Shown one piece after another: positions 1-9,545 of a DNA stretch of 30,996 bases. The notes beneath the pieces were generated by a model, which was not told the DNA's origin, did no database searches, and saw nothing but the letters and a program-made list of their open reading frames with translations. The DNA is taken from assembly GCA_020430865.1 (NCBI GenBank), contig JAGQIY010000863.1, positions 1 to 30,996 on the forward strand, in the 5' to 3' direction. The stretch comes from Myxococcales bacterium. Its GTDB lineage: Bacteria; Myxococcota; Polyangia; Polyangiales; Polyangiaceae. The stretch's first letter is position 1. The number at the start of each line of letters is the position of its first letter. The translations under genes and the position numbers were made by a program.

Positions 1-645
1 CATGCCCTGGACGAAGCCGCTGCCGATCGCCGGTGGGAGTGCGCGGAAGTAGCGGTCGGACTCCAGCCCCAGGCTGAGGAAGCGCAGCTCGTCCCCTGCA
101 AGCTCGAGCACCGCGTCGATCACCCTCCGGACGGCGTTGGTCATCCCGGTGGTGTTCCAGCCGAGGTCGCTGGAGGGTCGCGCGTCGACCGCGCGCTCGA
201 CCAGCGCGAGGCACAGGGAGAGCTTGGCGCCCGAGTCGCGAACCAAGCGGATGCGCGCGCCGAGCGACGCGAGCGACGCGGCCCTGAGCTCGAGCTCGTC
301 GTTCATCAGCTCATCCCAGCGCACGTCGATGCTGACGGCTCGAGAGCCCGCGGAAAGGCTCTCGAGCTGAGCGATGCGCAGAGCCGCGTCGAAGCCTTCG
401 TCCCCGGCTCGAGGCTCGGGCTCGACGCCGATGCGCACAGCGGGAGTCGGCGCGTCCGCGGGCGCATCGAGCGCCGCGTCTTCTCCACCGTCCGTCGAGG
501 GGCCATCGGTCTCCGCGTCTCGGGGCGCGCGCGCGTCCGTCCCGGCGTCCGTCACTGGCTTGGAGACGACCTCCGCATCCGCGCCGTCACACGCCGTGCA
601 CACTCCCGTTACAGCCAGCAGCAGCGACCAGCCGATCCCTCGCAT
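1..645 (-). CDS. Secreted, lipoprotein-like protein, 5' part only (runs off the window)
   Basis: The reading frame is open from an ATG at 645-643 to base 1, giving 215 residues with no stop, so the C-terminus is outside the window. It starts MRGIGWSLLLAVTGVCTAC, a short basic end, a hydrophobic core and cysteines that could serve as a weak lipobox, so export is likely. Residues about 30-69 form an Asp/Ala/Thr/Pro linker (DAGTDARAPRDAE and similar), as is common in myxobacterial surface proteins. The following domain alternates hydrophobic strands and helices (for example RAVSIDVRWDEL and LRFLSLGLESDRYF), which resembles the start of a TIM-barrel glycoside hydrolase, but I cannot name a family. 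It is divergent from ppk1 with a 225-bp gap. The existence of the gene is well supported; its function is unknown. Confidence 0.7.
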   Translation of the reverse strand, partial: MRGIGWSLLLAVTGVCTACDGADAEVVSKPVTDAGTDARAPRDAETDGPSTDGGEDAALDAPADAPTPAVRIGVEPEPRAGDEGFDAALRIAQLESLSAGSRAVSIDVRWDELMNDELELRAASLASLGARIRLVRDSGAKLSLCLALVERAVDARPSSDLGWNTTGMTNAVRRVIDAVLELAGDELRFLSLGLESDRYFRALPPAIGSGFVQGM

Positions 646-870
646 CCAGGCGATTCTACAACAGCCTCCCTGCGCTGTGGCCACGGCCTCGCCAGGTCGC
701 TGTGTCTGGCCGTTCGCTCACCGAGTCCCCACTGACGCTGCGTGGGCCACGCCAGCGATGGGGGTGAAGCAGTGTTCCGCCCGCCGGTGGCTGTGCTTTA
801 CTCGGTTTCCGCCCCGCGGCGCCGGGCGCAGCGCACCCGCGCGCTCGAACCCGGCTGGAGACTCCATCCC

Positions 871-3096
871 GTGAACGACGACTCCCCCGAAGTGGTGGTG
901 GCGCTGCCGCCCTCGCTGTCCGAACTGCCCCAAACCAACGCCCCTTCGTTGGACGACCCCACGCTCTACATCAATCGCGAGCTCTCCTGGCTGGAGTTCA
1001 ACGCACGCGTCCTCGAGGAGGCGAAGAGCGAGCAGGTCCCGCTCTTCGAGCGCTTCAAGTTTCTGTCAATCTTCGGCAGCAATCTCGATGAGTTCTTCAT
1101 GGTGCGCGTCGCGGGGCTCCAGGCACAGCGCTCTCAGGAGATCGACGAACCGCCTCCCGATGGGCGCACCCCGGACGAGCAGCTGGAGATCATCTCGACT
1201 CGTGCTCACGAGCTGATGGCCGAGCGCGATCACATCTGGTGCGCGCTGGTGAAGCCAGCGCTCGCGGAGGCCGGGCGGGCGCTGGTGGAACCAGACTCCC
1301 TCAGCCCGGACGAGCAGAGCCGCATCGACAAGCACTTCGTGCGGAACATCTACCCGGTGCTGACACCCATTGCCATCGATCCGGTGCACCCGTTTCCCCA
1401 TGTGCGCAACAAGGCGATCAACCTGGGCGTGCTGTTCGAGGGTGACGAGCAAGGTCCGCGCACCGGGCTGGTACAGGTTCCGACCAGCCTCCCCCGCTTG
1501 CTCGAGGTGCGAGCCCAGGGCTACGAGCGCGCGTTCGTCACCCTGGAGTCCTTGATTCAGCGCCACGTGCAATCGCTGTTTCCGCGCATGAAGGTCGAGG
1601 GACACTTCGCTTTTCGTGTCACCCGCAACTTCGACATCGAGATCGACGACGACGAGGGCGAGGACCTGCTGCTGACGATGCAGGCAGAGCTGCGGCGAAG
1701 AGAGCGCGGTGACGCCGTGCGCCTCACGCTGACCAGCAACGTGCCTCGCTCAGCGGTACGCTGGCTGTGCCGGCAGCTGCAGCTCGACGCCAAGCGGGAC
1801 GTGTACCTCGTGGAGCCACCGTTGCATCTCGGCGACCTCGGCGCGCTGGTCGAGGGCGAGGCGCCCAAGCAGCTGCGCGACGAGCCCTTTTCACCCCAGT
1901 ACGTGCCCCCGCTGCGCGACAGTGAGGACATCTTCGCCACCATCCGCGAAGGCGATCTGATGCTGCACCACCCCTACGAGTCGTTCGAGGCGGTGGTCGA
2001 CTTCCTGACGCGAGCAGCCGAGGACCCGCAGGTCCTGGCGATCAAGCAGACGCTGTATCGCTCGGGCGGTGAGTCTCCCCTGGTGCGCGCGCTGCAACGC
2101 GCGGCCGAGCTGGGTAAACAAGTCACGGCCCTGGTCGAGCTGAAGGCGCGCTTCGACGAGGAGAGCAACATCCAGTGGGCCAGGGCCCTCGAGCGGTCTG
2201 GCGTCAACGTGATGTACGGCCTGGTCGGCCTGAAGCTCCACGCCAAGGTGTTGATGGTCGTGCGTCAGGAGAAGAACGGCCTGCAGCGCTACGTCCACCT
2301 GGCCACGGGCAACTACAACCAGCAGACGGCGAAGCTGTACGAAGATCTATCGATCTTTACCACACGGGAAGACATCGCTGAAGACGCAACTGCGCTCTTC
2401 AATCTGCTCACCGGGTACAGCGCACCGGACGGCTGGAAGCAGCTGCTGGTCGCGCCGCTGGGGCTCAAGGAGGCAGTGCTCGGCTTGATCGAGCGCGAGG
2501 CGCGCAACGCCGCGGCAGGCAAACCGGCTCGAGTCATCGCGAAGATGAACGCCCTCGTCGATCCGGACGTGGTCGCGGGCCTGTACGCCGCGTCACGAGC
2601 GGGAGTGGAGATCGACCTGCTCATCCGCGGGATCTGCTGCCTGCGCCCGGGTGTGCCAGGCGTCAGCGAACGCATCCGCGTGCATGCCGTGATCGACCGC
2701 TTTCTGGAGCACGCCCGCGTCTTCTACTTCGAGAACGCCGGCGAGCCGGAGGTGTTCTGCGCCAGCGCAGACTGGATGCCGCGGAACTTCGAGCGCCGGG
2801 TGGAGGTGATGTTCCCGATCCTCGACGCGCGCCTCAAGAAGCGGATCACCACGGAGATCTTGGAGACGATGCGCTCCGACGACACCAAGGGCTGGCTGCT
2901 CGAAGCGTCTGGACGCTACCGTCGGGTGCGCCCATCGGGTGAAGACGGCAAGCCGCAGGTGAGAAGCCAGTACCGCTTCATGGAACTCGCCCGCGAGCGA
3001 GCTCGAGAGCACAGCGGCCCCGTCAAACGCAAGGTGGGTGGCCCCGCCTCGGTGCTGCGGGTGAAGAAGAAGAAGAAGAAGCGCCGCAAGCCCTAG
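871..3096 (+). CDS. ppk1: Polyphosphate kinase 1
   Basis: PPK1 reversibly transfers the gamma phosphate of ATP to a growing polyphosphate chain at the inner membrane or in the cytosol. The product is 741 residues from GTG 871, chosen because a purine-rich GGCTGGAG lies about 10 bases upstream and the family N-terminus (YINRELSWLEFNARVLEEA) follows within about 35 residues. The frame stays open upstream to 742, but that extension looks like nothing known. Family hallmarks are present in order: NLDEFFMVRVAGL, LTPIAIDPVHPFPHVRNKAI, then the phospholipase-D-like motif GLKLHAK with the phospho-accepting histidine at about residue 457. A second histidine (YVHLATGNYN, about 476) keeps the 19-residue spacing of the E. 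coli pair H435/H454. The second PLD-like half (SADWMPRNFERRVEVMFPI) is intact. The C-terminus ends in a short lysine/arginine tail. It is a single gene, convergent with moaA. Confidence 0.97.
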   Translation: MNDDSPEVVVALPPSLSELPQTNAPSLDDPTLYINRELSWLEFNARVLEEAKSEQVPLFERFKFLSIFGSNLDEFFMVRVAGLQAQRSQEIDEPPPDGRTPDEQLEIISTRAHELMAERDHIWCALVKPALAEAGRALVEPDSLSPDEQSRIDKHFVRNIYPVLTPIAIDPVHPFPHVRNKAINLGVLFEGDEQGPRTGLVQVPTSLPRLLEVRAQGYERAFVTLESLIQRHVQSLFPRMKVEGHFAFRVTRNFDIEIDDDEGEDLLLTMQAELRRRERGDAVRLTLTSNVPRSAVRWLCRQLQLDAKRDVYLVEPPLHLGDLGALVEGEAPKQLRDEPFSPQYVPPLRDSEDIFATIREGDLMLHHPYESFEAVVDFLTRAAEDPQVLAIKQTLYRSGGESPLVRALQRAAELGKQVTALVELKARFDEESNIQWARALERSGVNVMYGLVGLKLHAKVLMVVRQEKNGLQRYVHLATGNYNQQTAKLYEDLSIFTTREDIAEDATALFNLLTGYSAPDGWKQLLVAPLGLKEAVLGLIEREARNAAAGKPARVIAKMNALVDPDVVAGLYAASRAGVEIDLLIRGICCLRPGVPGVSERIRVHAVIDRFLEHARVFYFENAGEPEVFCASADWMPRNFERRVEVMFPILDARLKKRITTEILETMRSDDTKGWLLEASGRYRRVRPSGEDGKPQVRSQYRFMELARERAREHSGPVKRKVGGPASVLRVKKKKKKRRKP

Positions 3097-3138
3097 TGTC
3101 CCGCCTCCGTAGTTCGCTGCCTCGGTGCGCCGCTGGGG

Positions 3139-4328
<1,190 letters not shown>

Positions 4329-4341
<13 letters not shown>

Positions 4342-5765
4342 AGCTTGGCGTGGCCCGCGACGCTCACCACGGGCACCAAGCCTTGCTCCTGGGCGACGAC
4401 GTTGGCGACACGCGCCTCCTCCACTTCGAGGTCCAGCTGGACCTGCCGTGGCAGATCGGTGGTCAGGCGCTTGACCAGCCCCTCGAGGGTGCCCGGCGCG
4501 GCGCTCAGATCGACAGGCAAGTCGATCACTCCACGCTGAGTCAACGCCGCGCTCAGCGCTCGCTCGAGCTCCGGCGGCAACGCTCCCGGAGCCAGCGCGC
4601 GGACTTCACTCAGCACCAGCACCTTGCGCTGAGGCTCCTCAACCGGTTCCGCGAGAAACCAGGACTCGCCACAGGCGACCCCCGATAGGGTGAGTCCCAG
4701 AGCGAGCCTCGACTTGCCATCGAGGGAAGCCGGGCGTGTCTCGACCTTGGCGACGCTGACGGTGCCGGCGTCGCTCTTGATGGGTTGCGTGGACAGCACC
4801 CGCGTGAGCTGAGCCGAGACGCTGCTCCAGTCGATGAACAGCGGCACCTCGAGGTCCGCGTTCGCAGGCAGGTCGTCCTCGAGGTCAGGCGCAGGGAGCG
4901 GCTTCTCCGGGCTAGCCTCGTGGGGCTCCACGCAAGGGTCTTCCACCCTCACCTTGCCCCGCACCGCCAGACGCGTGGAGAGCAGCTGCTGCCCCTTGCC
5001 ATCGCTCTTCAGCTTCGGCTTCTGCTGAGAGACCCCAGTGGGCTCGATGCGCAGGCAAAGGGTGTTGTCGATGGCGACCGGCATGTGCAGCAGACGCCAG
5101 ACCTGCGCCACGTCACTGCGAATGTTGGGCAGCGATCCGTCGATGCGCGCCTTCACCCGCGCTTCCTGCTTGTGCGCGGCCTCGTGAACGCGCGAAGTCT
5201 GGTCGATGCCGATCGGCTGCAGCACGCACCCGCGCTCCACGTTCACCTTCGCACTGCTCGGTCCGAGGCGATACTGTGGGTCGACGATCAGCGGCAAGCT
5301 CACGTCAGCCCGCAGCCTGGGCTGACAGCTGCCATAGGTGACGCAGAGGGGCCCCAGGCGCTTGCAGACCTCCACGTCGGCCTGCACCGGAGTGCTCACG
5401 ACAAGGCGCTCGCCCTGGAGCCCCACGGCGAATCCGCTTCTTTCCACACGGTAAGTCAGCTCACCAGCCGCACCGACGGATTGACCCTTCACGTCGGCCA
5501 GGCGCCGTGGCACCTGCTTCTCTAGCTCGCGGCCCAGGAGCGCGGTGCTCAGCTCCAGCTCGGCGACGAGCCGTGACTCGGGCGGCTTCCAGGCAATGGG
5601 AGCCTCGAGCTTCGGCGCCTCCGACCCGAGGTTCAGGCTGCATTCTCCGGACAGCGGCGCTGGCTCCGCCGCCTTCGGGGAACAAGCAGAAACAGCGCCA
5701 CCAGCGCACGCTGCGGAGAACGCGCACAGGGCCGCGCCCAAGAGCCTCCCTCGCGCGATCTGCAT
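4329..5765 (-). CDS. DUF4403-like lipoprotein
   Basis: The product is 478 residues from ATG 5765. A start farther upstream (5801) would run into the divergent gene and has no supporting signal. The N-terminus has arginines, a hydrophobic stretch (LLGAALCAFSAAC) and a second possible lipobox (VSAC at residue 28), so a lipidated envelope protein is likely. The body has a pattern I recognise from DUF4403: an opening segment RLVAELELSTALLGRELEKQVP, alternating beta-strand repeats, and a second copy-like segment near residue 320 (LEVPLFIDWSSVSAQLTRVL). DUF4403 has no established function and looks like a repeated beta-rich, possibly lipid-binding fold. The gene sits inside the Moco island directly upstream of moaA, but nothing in the sequence suggests a cofactor role. 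Its start codon is only 28 bp from that of the divergent MoaC/MoaE gene. Confidence 0.72.
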
Positions 5766-5793
5766 GACGTTCAATCTAGAGTAAGCTCGACGG

Positions 5794-7233
5794 GTGCGCA
5801 TCTACGCTTTTGACGAGGTCGGAGAGTCTCTTCATCTGGTACCCATGGCCGCGCGACGCGCCCTGGACCTCGCCGGCTTGAAGCTCAGCTTGGAGGCGTG
5901 GCGTAGCCTGCCGTTGACCACTCGACGCCACCTGGTCGAACTAGGATCCCACGATCAGCCTGACGCGACGGAGATTGCGCGCCTCGCCCAGCTCGCCACA
6001 CCCGCTCCCGTCGCGCTTCGCCCCACGCCCTCGGAGCCCGACTCCGAGCGCGCCGCGGACGAGGTGGTCGCTGCCTTCTCGCATCAAGGCAGCTTGCCTG
6101 ACAAACTCTGGCAGAGCCTCAGCCCGCTCGATCGCTACACGCTCCACAAGGTCGCCGAGCGCGCCCAGCGACGAGACGCGAGGGAGCGAGATGCGCGCCT
6201 CGAACGCGTCTGGACCGAGGTCGTTGGACATAGCGCAACCTCGACTCACGTCAGCCCGAGCGGCGGCGTGCGCATGATAGACGTCGGCGGCAAGCACGCG
6301 ACGAAGCGTCGGGCGGTCGCGCTCAGCGAGGTACACATGAACCGCGACGCGTTCACGCGCCTCCAGCGAGCAGACGCGCCGAAGGGCGACGTGCTGGGAA
6401 CGGCGCGGGTCGCCGGCATCATGGCCGCGAAGAAGACCTCGGAGCTGATTCCGCTCTGCCATCCGCTGGCGCTGACCCGCATCGAGATCCAGCTCGACCT
6501 CGACGTCAGCTCTCCGCGCGTCGTGATCCAGGCGAGCGTCGAGACCACGGACCGAACTGGTGTGGAGATGGCGGCGATGGTCGCAGCCAACACCGCGGCC
6601 CTGACGGTCTACGACATGCTCAAGGCGTTCGACCGCGGGATGCAGATCGGGCCCACCCGGCTGCTGGAGAAGGCGGGCGGCAGGAGCGGCGACTACCGCG
6701 CGAGCGAGGACGAGGGGCCCTCGGGGCGGCGCGCGACGCTCACCGAGACGGAGGGCGCGACTTCCAGCAGCACGGCAGAAGAATCGCGACTGTGCGACGT
6801 ACGCGAGACACCGCTCGACGTCGACGAGGTGCTGGCCGCCGTGAAGCGGCCCGACGCTGGCGCCGTCGCGCTGTTCGTCGGCGATGTGCGCGACCACAAC
6901 GCTGGTCAGCGCGTGACACTGCTGGAGTACGAGGCCTACGTGAGCATGGCCATCGCGGAGATGCGGCGCATCGTAGCCGAGCTGGAGGCGGAGCTCCCGA
7001 ACACTCGCTTGGCGGCAGTACATCGCATCGGCAAATTGCGAGTCGGAGACACCGCGATCCTCTGCGCCGCGAGCTCTCCTCATCGCGCAGAGGCGTTCCA
7101 GGCAGGCCGCGCGCTGATCGATCGCATCAAGGAGCGAGTACCCGTGTGGAAACGTGAGCACGGCAACGAGGGCCCCTACTGGGTGGGCTGGGAAGACGCA
7201 CGAGTCCCACCGCCGGAGCAACGCAAGGGCTGA
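5794..7233 (+). CDS. NarM-like / MoaC / MoaE three-domain fusion
   Basis: The 479-residue product holds three modules. Residues 1 to about 125 (VPMAARRALDLAGLKLSLEAW, then RRHLVELGSHDQ and LWQSLSPLDRYTLHKV) resemble the cyanobacterial nitrate-reductase-associated protein NarM; this is my recognition from pattern. Residues about 150-302 are MoaC, cyclic pyranopterin monophosphate synthase: LIPLCHPLALT (H223), TGVEM (E258), YDMLKAF (D274, K277) and IGPTRLLEKAGGRSGDY. Residues about 331-479 are MoaE, the large subunit of molybdopterin synthase, with GAVALFVGDVRDHN, LEYEAY, HRIGKL and the catalytic lysines K446 and K453 in KERVPVWK, spaced like E. coli K119/K126. A charged linker (303-330) separates MoaC and MoaE. 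One usual MoaC glutamate (GVEMEA) is alanine here (A260). GTG 5794 is chosen because the NarM-like match begins right after it. No MoaD gene is visible in the window. Confidence 0.93.
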   Translation: MRIYAFDEVGESLHLVPMAARRALDLAGLKLSLEAWRSLPLTTRRHLVELGSHDQPDATEIARLAQLATPAPVALRPTPSEPDSERAADEVVAAFSHQGSLPDKLWQSLSPLDRYTLHKVAERAQRRDARERDARLERVWTEVVGHSATSTHVSPSGGVRMIDVGGKHATKRRAVALSEVHMNRDAFTRLQRADAPKGDVLGTARVAGIMAAKKTSELIPLCHPLALTRIEIQLDLDVSSPRVVIQASVETTDRTGVEMAAMVAANTAALTVYDMLKAFDRGMQIGPTRLLEKAGGRSGDYRASEDEGPSGRRATLTETEGATSSSTAEESRLCDVRETPLDVDEVLAAVKRPDAGAVALFVGDVRDHNAGQRVTLLEYEAYVSMAIAEMRRIVAELEAELPNTRLAAVHRIGKLRVGDTAILCAASSPHRAEAFQAGRALIDRIKERVPVWKREHGNEGPYWVGWEDARVPPPEQRKG

Positions 7234-7235
7234 TC

Positions 7236-7257
7236 CGCCGCCGCGGCAGGAGCGGCG
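7236..7257. terminator. GC-rich hairpin between convergent genes (weak terminator candidate)
   Basis: CGCCGC at 7236-7241 pairs with GCGGCG at 7252-7257 around a 10-base loop, just after the stop of the MoaC/MoaE fusion and before the end of mobA on the other strand. There is no T-run, so it is at best a weak or factor-assisted terminator. Confidence 0.3.
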
Positions 7258-7288
7258 ACGGAGGGCTGCTCCGGGCGCCTCCCGGGCG

Positions 7289-7891
7289 TCAGCTCTGACG
7301 ATCCAGCGGGCTGTCCCAGTCTCTGAGCTGGGCGCGCTCCTCGTCGCCAAGCGGCAACTCGACGGCGTCTTCGAGGTTCGCGAACAGGCCCTGGAGCGAG
7401 CGCCGCCCTGATGCGTGGAGCGCCGAGGCCGCGACCAGAGACGGTTCCACACGGTAATGTCCAAAGAAGGGCTGCCAGCGCGCCTCCCCCCCGCCCCTGG
7501 CGGCGTCGACAGGAGCCACGGCGGGTGCCTCGGGAGCGAACTCGGCGAGGCGCCGGATCAGCGGGCCACCGACGTAGGGCAGGTCGCAGCTCAGGATCAC
7601 CAGGCGCTGCACCGCGCTGTCTCGAGCGGCACTCAGCGCGGCCAAGAAGCCGCCCAGCGGACCGATCCCGGGCGGATCGTCGGCGATCTGCGGCAACCCG
7701 AGGAAGCCGTAGGCCGGGTGCTCCCCGATCAGGCGAATCGAAGCCGCGGGGAGCGCGCGCTCGGCTTCGTCGATCACGCGTTCGATGATCCGCCGCCCGT
7801 CCGGCGCTTCGAGCAGGCCTTTCGGGAAGCCGCCCATGCGCCTCGACTGTCCCCCGATGAATATGCCTACCCACACAAAAGGTTCCCTCAC
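7289..7891 (-). CDS. mobA: Molybdenum cofactor guanylyltransferase MobA
   Basis: MobA joins GMP from GTP to Moco, giving the guanine dinucleotide form used by DMSO-reductase-family enzymes such as nitrate reductase. The product is 200 residues, the usual size. The nucleotide-binding signature VGIFIGGQSRRMGGFPKGLL lies at the N-terminus (GGxSxRMG, with K24), and ISCDLPYVGGPLI is the Mg-binding Asp segment. GTG 7891 is chosen because it overlaps the moeA stop as GTGA, a standard translational-coupling arrangement. The open frame continues upstream to 8116, but that part lies inside moeA and is low-complexity Arg/Gly. The second gene of a moeA-mobA operon. Confidence 0.94.
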   Translation of the reverse strand: MREPFVWVGIFIGGQSRRMGGFPKGLLEAPDGRRIIERVIDEAERALPAASIRLIGEHPAYGFLGLPQIADDPPGIGPLGGFLAALSAARDSAVQRLVILSCDLPYVGGPLIRRLAEFAPEAPAVAPVDAARGGGEARWQPFFGHYRVEPSLVAASALHASGRRSLQGLFANLEDAVELPLGDEERAQLRDWDSPLDRQS

Positions 7892-9105
7892 CCGAGCGCG
7901 ATCACTTCCACGGCTTCGCCGGGTGCCAGCTCTGCCGCTTCCTCTGGCATCACGATCAGCAGGTCCGCGCTTGCCAGGCTGACGGTGCTCCCAGAGGACT
8001 TGTTTCCGAGAGGCATCACGCCCCCGCGCTCCCAGCGACCGGGGTAGAAGCCGCGCCGCCCGGGCTTGTGGCTCAACGGCCCCAGCAGGTTCAAGCCAAA
8101 GCTGCGGGGAGCACACTCGCTCTGCCCCTGCAGCGCCCTCAGTAGCGGCAGCCCGAACAAGATGAAGGTCACCTGAGCGCTCATCGGGTTGCCAGGCAGG
8201 CCGAGTACATGGGTGACGCCTCGACGCCCGTAGACCAGCGGCTTGCCCGGCTTCATCCGCACCTTCCAGAAGTCGAGCTCGACTCCAACCGCCTCGAGCG
8301 CCGGCCTCACGAGATCGTGATCTCCCACGGAAACGCCGCCAACCGTGACCAAGAGGTCCGCGTGACTCAGAGCCGCCGCCAGCGCGCGCTGCGTGGTCTG
8401 GAGATCGTCCCGCGTCAGTGGGGCGACCGCGACGTCGGCGCCGACGGAGCGAGCCAGCGCCGCGAGCACGAACGAGTTGGACTCGGGAATACTGGTAGGA
8501 CCGGACGCAGGAGAGCCGGGCTCGCGCAGCTCGTCGCCGGTGTTCAGGATCAACACCCGCGGCCTGCTGGTCACGATCAGCGAGCCTCGATCGAGCGCCG
8601 CCAGGAGCCCAAGCTGCAGCGCACCGACGGCGCTACCCTTCCCCATGCCGAGCGCCCCCAGCGGGAGGTCTTCTCCGGCCAGTCGCATGTGTTCGCCCAC
8701 GTGAGGCTTGTGAGAGAAGCGGATCGACTCGAGGTCACGCAGACTGCGGACAGGCTGGCCGCCGGCGTCGAGCACGTTCTCCTGCAGGAGCACCGCGGTC
8801 GCGCCGCGCGGAATCGCCGCGCCCGTGAAGATTCGACAGGCGGTGCCCTTGACCCAGTCCGGAGGCGCGTGACCGGTGCGGCTCTCGCCGACCACGGGCA
8901 GCTCCCAGGGTCCATCACCCGAGCACGCTTCTGCCTCCAGGGCGAAGCCATCCATCGCGCTGTAGTCGAAACCGGGCAGCGGCGCCGTCGACCTCACGTC
9001 CTCCGCCAGGACGCGCCCCAGCGCAGCCTCGAGGCGCACCCGCTCCGGAGGGAGCTGCTGAATGCTCGCCAGGATGCGCGCCCTCGCTTCGTCGACGCTC
9101 AACAT
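7888..9105 (-). CDS. moeA: Molybdopterin molybdenumtransferase MoeA
   Basis: MoeA inserts molybdate into adenylylated molybdopterin. The 405-residue product matches the family length of about 400. Visible motifs in order are PLPGFDYSAMDGFA (D52), RIFTGAAIPRGAT, the MogA-like core LILNTGDEL (189-193), TVGGVSVGDHD (256-264), MKPGKPL (285-290) and GLPGNPMSA (302-310). The start is ATG 9105. It is the first gene of the pair moeA-mobA, joined by a 4-base overlap. No MogA or MoaB (adenylylation) gene is present in the window. The promoter should lie in the 440-bp gap on its upstream side, but no clear element could be picked. Confidence 0.96.
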   Translation of the reverse strand: MLSVDEARARILASIQQLPPERVRLEAALGRVLAEDVRSTAPLPGFDYSAMDGFALEAEACSGDGPWELPVVGESRTGHAPPDWVKGTACRIFTGAAIPRGATAVLLQENVLDAGGQPVRSLRDLESIRFSHKPHVGEHMRLAGEDLPLGALGMGKGSAVGALQLGLLAALDRGSLIVTSRPRVLILNTGDELREPGSPASGPTSIPESNSFVLAALARSVGADVAVAPLTRDDLQTTQRALAAALSHADLLVTVGGVSVGDHDLVRPALEAVGVELDFWKVRMKPGKPLVYGRRGVTHVLGLPGNPMSAQVTFILFGLPLLRALQGQSECAPRSFGLNLLGPLSHKPGRRGFYPGRWERGGVMPLGNKSSGSTVSLASADLLIVMPEEAAELAPGEAVEVIALG

Positions 9106-9545
9106 GGGGCCAGCATATCGCGTCGTTCAGGAGACTGTTGCGCCCACGTCACGGCTGGGAGTTAACACTCTGGCGCCGCCGCCAGCCGGGCGCGGTCACC
9201 GCCCAGGGCAGGCGCACGGCCAGGATCGAGCGACGAGACGCGCATGGGGTAGCGGATCGCTGCGCCGCTACCGTCTCCGTGGTCCACCCAAAGCGGGGGA
9301 CCAGATCACCCAGCAAAACGCCTCGAAACCCCACGCTTTCGCGGCGCAACGCCCCAGAGGCCGCTGCGATGGGGAGGCTCTCGACGCGGAAGCGTACAAC
9401 ATGGCCCTCGGCGGCGCTGGGCAGGTCGAACGCAACTGGGGCGTCGACGACTCCGATTCCAGCGAGCGTGGACCGAGAGCACCGATTGTGGGCCAGGAAC
9501 GTCGAACCGGCACGCGTGTTGCTCCAACCCCAGGCTGAGACCATC
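9106..9545. other. Intergenic region, 440 bp, between divergent moeA and the DUF6600-like gene
   Basis: This gap should carry promoters for moeA (minus) and for the DUF6600-like gene (plus). I see no convincing -35/-10 pair, no sigma-54 element, no strong hairpin and no recognisable riboswitch. Open frames cross it, including one continuous with the downstream gene, but their translations are Arg/Gly-rich and featureless, and the signal peptide starts only after 9546. Confidence 0.5.

Noticed and set aside
742..870. Longer N-terminus for polyphosphate kinase
   Set aside because: The extra 43 residues match nothing in the family, and GTG 871 has a suitable ribosome site.
3061..3096. Lysine/arginine run at the PPK1 C-terminus as a sign of a frameshift
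   Set aside because: The frame is intact through a normal stop, and basic tails are common and tolerated at this end.
5941..7464. A 507-codon open frame opposite the MoaC/MoaE gene
   Set aside because: It is Arg/Ala-rich with no motifs, and the opposite strand encodes clear conserved domains.
8209..9165. A 318-codon open frame opposite moeA
   Set aside because: It is an antisense shadow in high-GC DNA; moeA motifs are intact on the minus strand.
9138..9545. Extension of the DUF6600-like frame through the gap
   Set aside because: The export signal comes after 9546. An upstream extension would bury it behind about 170 basic residues.
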